Under the pieces are notes generated by a model. The model was not told where the DNA came from, did no database searches, and was given only the letters and a program-made list of their open reading frames with translations. From contig CAZODZ010000003.1 in assembly GCA_964578745.1 (NCBI GenBank), positions 1 to 64,000 on the forward strand: a stretch of 64,000 bases of DNA, read 5' to 3'. Numbering within the stretch: the stretch's first letter is position 1; every line of letters begins with the position of its first letter. Position numbers and translations under genes: made by a program. Origin of the DNA: SKVJ01 sp964578745. GTDB lineage: Bacteria; Chloroflexota; Dehalococcoidia; GIF9; AB-539-J10. This document shows, one piece after another, positions 61,131-64,000 of this stretch.

Positions 61131-62228
61131 TCAACCCTTGTCTACGCGTATTCTCCTTGCCACCTCATCGCCTATCTCTTCTGTAGTGACATCGCGGGTG
61201 CCCTTCTGCGAGATATCCGGTGTCCTGAGACCGTCCTCCAGCACGGATACGACGGCTTCCTCAATGGCACGGGCCTCCTCTGGGAGCCCGAGTGAGTACC
61301 TCAAGAGCATCGCTGCGCTGAGGATGGCTGCAAGGGGGTTGGCTACTCCCTTCCCGGCGATGTCAGGTGCCGAACCATGAATGGGCTCGTACAGGCCTCG
61401 TGTCCTGCCTGTTGGGAGTCCTGACAGGCTTGCCGATGGCAACAGGCCCATGCTGCCCGCGAGTACGGCAGCCTCGTCTGTGAATATGTCGCCGAACATG
61501 TTTGTCGTCACTATCACATCGAACTGTGTCGGTCTGATCATCAACTGCATTGAGAATGTGTCCGCAAGCATGTGAGACACTTCGACGTCGGGGTATTCGG
61601 ACGCAACCTCTGTGGCTACCTGGCGCCACAGCCGGGACGAGATCAGGGCATTGAATTTGTCGACCGAGACGACTTTCCTTTGTCGCGTCCTTGCGAGCTC
61701 ACAGGCGACCCGTACAACGCGCGCTATTTCGTGCTCGGAGTAGTCCTCCGAGTCGACTGCACGCCTACCTTCCGGTGTGTCCCACCGCTTTTTCGGCTGG
61801 CCAAAATAGAGGCCGCCTGTCAACTCACGTACGAACATGATGTCGGCCCCGCGCACAACTTCGGGTCGCAGCGGGCTCTTGTCGACCAGCATCGGATACG
61901 ACTTCACGGGCCGCAGATTGGCAAATAGGTTCAACGACTTGCGCAGCCGGAACAAGGCCTGCTCCGGGCGGACATCGGTCGCCGGGTTGTCCCATTTTGG
62001 CCCTCCGACCGCCCCGAACAATATGGCGTCCGACGTCTGGCACATGGCGAGTGTGTCTTCCTCCAGCGGCGTTCCTGTTGCATCGAGTGCTGCTCCGCCA
62101 ACCAGTCCCTCCACGTACTTGAACTCGTGCCCGAACTGCTGGCCCACCGCCGAAAGGACTTTTCTCGCCTCGTTCGTTACCTCGGGCCCGATGCCGTCGC
62201 CGGCAAGTACCGCGATGGTGTAACTCAT
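61131..62228 (-). CDS. leuB: 3-Isopropylmalate dehydrogenase
   Basis: Length 365 aa. LAGDGIGPEVTNEARKVL starts the chain; FVRELTGGLYFGQPKKRWDT is the LeuB-specific substrate loop; TNMFGDIFTDEAAVLAGSMGLLPS has the metal-binding acids. It oxidatively decarboxylates 3-isopropylmalate with NAD. It overlaps leuD by 4 bases (ATGA). Confidence 0.96.
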   Translation of the reverse strand: MSYTIAVLAGDGIGPEVTNEARKVLSAVGQQFGHEFKYVEGLVGGAALDATGTPLEEDTLAMCQTSDAILFGAVGGPKWDNPATDVRPEQALFRLRKSLNLFANLRPVKSYPMLVDKSPLRPEVVRGADIMFVRELTGGLYFGQPKKRWDTPEGRRAVDSEDYSEHEIARVVRVACELARTRQRKVVSVDKFNALISSRLWRQVATEVASEYPDVEVSHMLADTFSMQLMIRPTQFDVIVTTNMFGDIFTDEAAVLAGSMGLLPSASLSGLPTGRTRGLYEPIHGSAPDIAGKGVANPLAAILSAAMLLRYSLGLPEEARAIEEAVVSVLEDGLRTPDISQKGTRDVTTEEIGDEVARRIRVDKG

Positions 62229-62728
62229 ACGTTCTGCTCCTCCAAACGTTTCTTTGTGTACGCGACGAGTCCTCCAGTGTTGATGATTGCCATCATGAAC
62301 TCCGGGTACGGCTTTGCCACGTGACGCGTTCCACGGGTCGTGTTCGTGATCTCGCCGCGCTCGAGGTCGATTTCGAGCACATCTCCGGACTCACACGAGT
62401 TTGCTGCCTCGGAGCACTCGAGCAGTGGCAGCCCGATGTCAATTGCGTTCCTGAAGAAGATGCGTGCGAAACTGTGCGCGATGACGCATGATATGCCTGA
62501 AGCCTTGATGGCCAGAGGTGCATGTTCACGGGACGAGCCACAACCGAAGTTGGTTGTGGCAACGATTATGTCTCCCGGCTTGACCTTTGCGTGGAAGCCT
62601 GGGTCGATGTCCTCCATGCAGTGCTCGGCAAGGAGTTCAGCCTCAAAGACATTCAGGTAGCGTGCGGGGATAATCACGTCCGTGTTCACGTCCGCGCCAT
62701 ATTTGTGAACATTGCCCATGAGTCTCAT
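62225..62728 (-). CDS. leuD: 3-Isopropylmalate dehydratase, small subunit
   Basis: Length 167 aa, the short bacterial/archaeal small subunit. NTDVIIPARYLN and NFGCGSSREHAPLAIKASG are the swivel-domain hallmarks of aconitase-family small subunits. It works with LeuC to isomerise isopropylmalate. Four-base overlaps with both leuC and leuB show a tight operon. Confidence 0.96.
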   Translation of the reverse strand: MRLMGNVHKYGADVNTDVIIPARYLNVFEAELLAEHCMEDIDPGFHAKVKPGDIIVATTNFGCGSSREHAPLAIKASGISCVIAHSFARIFFRNAIDIGLPLLECSEAANSCESGDVLEIDLERGEITNTTRGTRHVAKPYPEFMMAIINTGGLVAYTKKRLEEQNV

Positions 62729-64000
62729 TGTATGTGTGCCTCCCTAGCTGGTGCTACCTCCCAGGGCGCCGTGATACAGCCTGCTACTGCGCTCGCTGCC
62801 GCTACTGCTGGACCTGTGAGGTACACCTCCGACTGAGGGCTGCCCATCCGACCGACAAAGTTCCGGTTCGTCGTGGAAACGCAGCGTTCCTCTGGCGCGA
62901 GGACACCCATGTAGCCGCCGAGGCATGGTCCGCAGGTCGGCGTGCTCACCACCGCGCCAGCCTCGATGAAAGTGTCGATCAGTCCTTCCCCGATTGCTTG
63001 GCGGTACACGCCCTGTGTGCCGGGGATGACGATACACCTCACGTGAGGGTGCACGGACCGCCCTCTGAGCAGCTGCGCCGCCATGCGCAGGTCGGAGATG
63101 CGACCGTTTGTGCAACTGCCGATGACCACCTGGTCTACAGGCAGATGCCCCGCCTTGCTCACTGGCCTGATGTTCGACGGGAGGTGTGGGAAGGCGACGA
63201 GGGGCTCTATCGTCGCTGCATCGTACTCAATGATGCGGGCGTAGTCACTGTCCGAATCTGTGTAGTACTCTCTTGCGGTGGTACTATCGTAGTTGGGCGG
63301 ATGCGCAGCGATGTATTCCGTGGTCTTTTCGTCCACCGCGAACAGGCCAGCCTTGCCCCCAGCTTCGATGGCCATGTTCGCCATGGTGAACCGGCCGTCC
63401 ATATCCAGGTTGGAGATGGCGTCGCCGCCGAACTCCATGGCGGCGTAGAGAGCCCCGTCGATGCCAATGTCACCGATGACGTGCAGTATCAGGTCTTTGC
63501 CACTCACCCAGGGCTGGAGGTGGCCCCTGAAGACAAACTTGATGGTGGGCGGTACCTTCATCCAGATGTCTCCGGTTGCCATTGCCATCGCGATATCGGT
63601 CGACCCCATTCCGGTGGCAAAGGCGCCGAGCGCACCATAGGTGCACGTGTGTGAGTCCGCACCGACGATCACTTGCCCTGGACCTACAAGTCCCTCTTCC
63701 GGCAGTAGGACATGCTCGATGCCAGCGCGGCCGCTCTCGTAATACACGCACGCCTGTTCGCGACAGAACTCCCGGACAATCTTTGCCTGTATCGCTGAGG
63801 GGATGTCCTTGTTGGGCACGAAGTGGTCCGGGACCATCACGACCTTCGACGGGTCGAAGACTCTCTCCACTCCCAGCTTTCTGAACTCCCTGATGGACAG
63901 CGGCCCGGTTATGTCATTTGCCAGGACTATATCCACGCTCACGTTGATGAAGTCGCCGGGCGAGACTGAGCCTCGCCCGGAATGAGCCGCGAGGATTTTC
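62725..64000 (-). CDS. leuC: 3-Isopropylmalate dehydratase, large subunit; 5' end outside window
   Basis: The frame stays open to the right edge: upstream of the visible GTG at 63942 the codons read KILAAHSGRGSVSPGD, the conserved LeuC N-terminus, so the real start is beyond base 64000. The Fe-S Cys are in GSCTNGR (about 300 of the visible part) and TPTCGPCLGGYMG. It belongs to the shorter, archaeal/HacA-like ~420 aa class. Partner of LeuD. Confidence 0.96.
   Translation of the reverse strand, partial: KILAAHSGRGSVSPGDFINVSVDIVLANDITGPLSIREFRKLGVERVFDPSKVVMVPDHFVPNKDIPSAIQAKIVREFCREQACVYYESGRAGIEHVLLPEEGLVGPGQVIVGADSHTCTYGALGAFATGMGSTDIAMAMATGDIWMKVPPTIKFVFRGHLQPWVSGKDLILHVIGDIGIDGALYAAMEFGGDAISNLDMDGRFTMANMAIEAGGKAGLFAVDEKTTEYIAAHPPNYDSTTAREYYTDSDSDYARIIEYDAATIEPLVAFPHLPSNIRPVSKAGHLPVDQVVIGSCTNGRISDLRMAAQLLRGRSVHPHVRCIVIPGTQGVYRQAIGEGLIDTFIEAGAVVSTPTCGPCLGGYMGVLAPEERCVSTTNRNFVGRMGSPQSEVYLTGPAVAAASAVAGCITAPWEVAPAREAHIQ

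Noticed and set aside
1..64000. CRISPR arrays, insertion sequences, integrase or tRNA-linked attachment sites
   Set aside because: No repeated spacer pattern, transposase, recombinase or tRNA gene was found by reading the window.

Overview
This window looks like a chromosomal segment from an anaerobic, GC-rich bacterium, most likely Chloroflexota of the Dehalococcoidia type. That placement is an inference from gene content: dnaA, nadD, gyrB, hisS, rel and rpsT lie near each other, and there is ferredoxin-linked indolepyruvate oxidoreductase, a SpoIIIAA/Ycf45-like ATPase and CoA-based degradation genes. Decisive placement would need ribosomal-protein phylogeny. Coding density is high, operons overlap by ATGA or GTGA, and GTG and TTG starts are common. 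No insertion sequence, prophage, CRISPR array, rRNA or tRNA was seen.

Layout. 1-4.5 kb: the end of a DUF169 gene, a degraded patch, a hydratase of the MhpD family and iorA-iorB. 4.5-11 kb: the core block hisS, gyrB, nadD, dnaA and fmt, with an AT-rich gap beside dnaA that may be the replication origin. 11-19 kb: an Old Yellow Enzyme-type reductase, an HD protein, a radical SAM protein, an MFS carrier, a CMD protein and two tandem DUF401 permeases. 19-28 kb: an ATC-hydrolase-like protein, two methyltransferases, a large histidine kinase, a bacterial GH3-type adenylating enzyme, MarC, a U32-like barrel protein and a second MFS carrier. 28.5-35 kb: a MoxR ATPase and VWA pair, a small protein, a nitrilase, aspartate-semialdehyde dehydrogenase and an ADP-forming acyl-CoA synthetase alpha chain. 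35-40.5 kb: mutL, uvrD/pcrA and the polyamine pair speD-speE. 40.9-45.7 kb: a DUF2007 protein, lysS, serS and an acyl-CoA synthetase. 45.8-51.9 kb: one long minus-strand operon (pdxS, SpoIIIAA-like ATPase, tmk, mnmA, rnhB, yraN, 2-hydroxyacid dehydrogenase). 52-56.4 kb: a CoA-metabolism operon (SDR, hydroxyacyl-CoA dehydrogenase, HMGCS-like/DUF35 fusion, thiolase). 56.4-59.7 kb: rsmG diverging from rel-rpsT. 59.9-64 kb: ilvE and leuBDC.

Two genome-wide habits show up. First, several promoters have the -10 box only 6-8 bases before the start codon and no Shine-Dalgarno sequence, so the mRNAs should be leaderless (mutL, pdxS, rel, radical SAM, methyltransferase, DUF2007). Genes inside operons do have Shine-Dalgarno sequences. 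Second, four convergent gene pairs end in a shared CTAG in which both stop codons overlap, leaving no room for a terminator.

The best candidates for new biology are an HMG-CoA-synthase-like/DUF35 fusion with Leu at the expected catalytic Cys position next to a thiolase, an orphan chelatase-type MoxR/VWA pair, a GH3-like adenylating enzyme coupled to a methyltransferase and histidine kinase, a palindrome at the speD transcription start, and an attenuator-like leader before ilvE.
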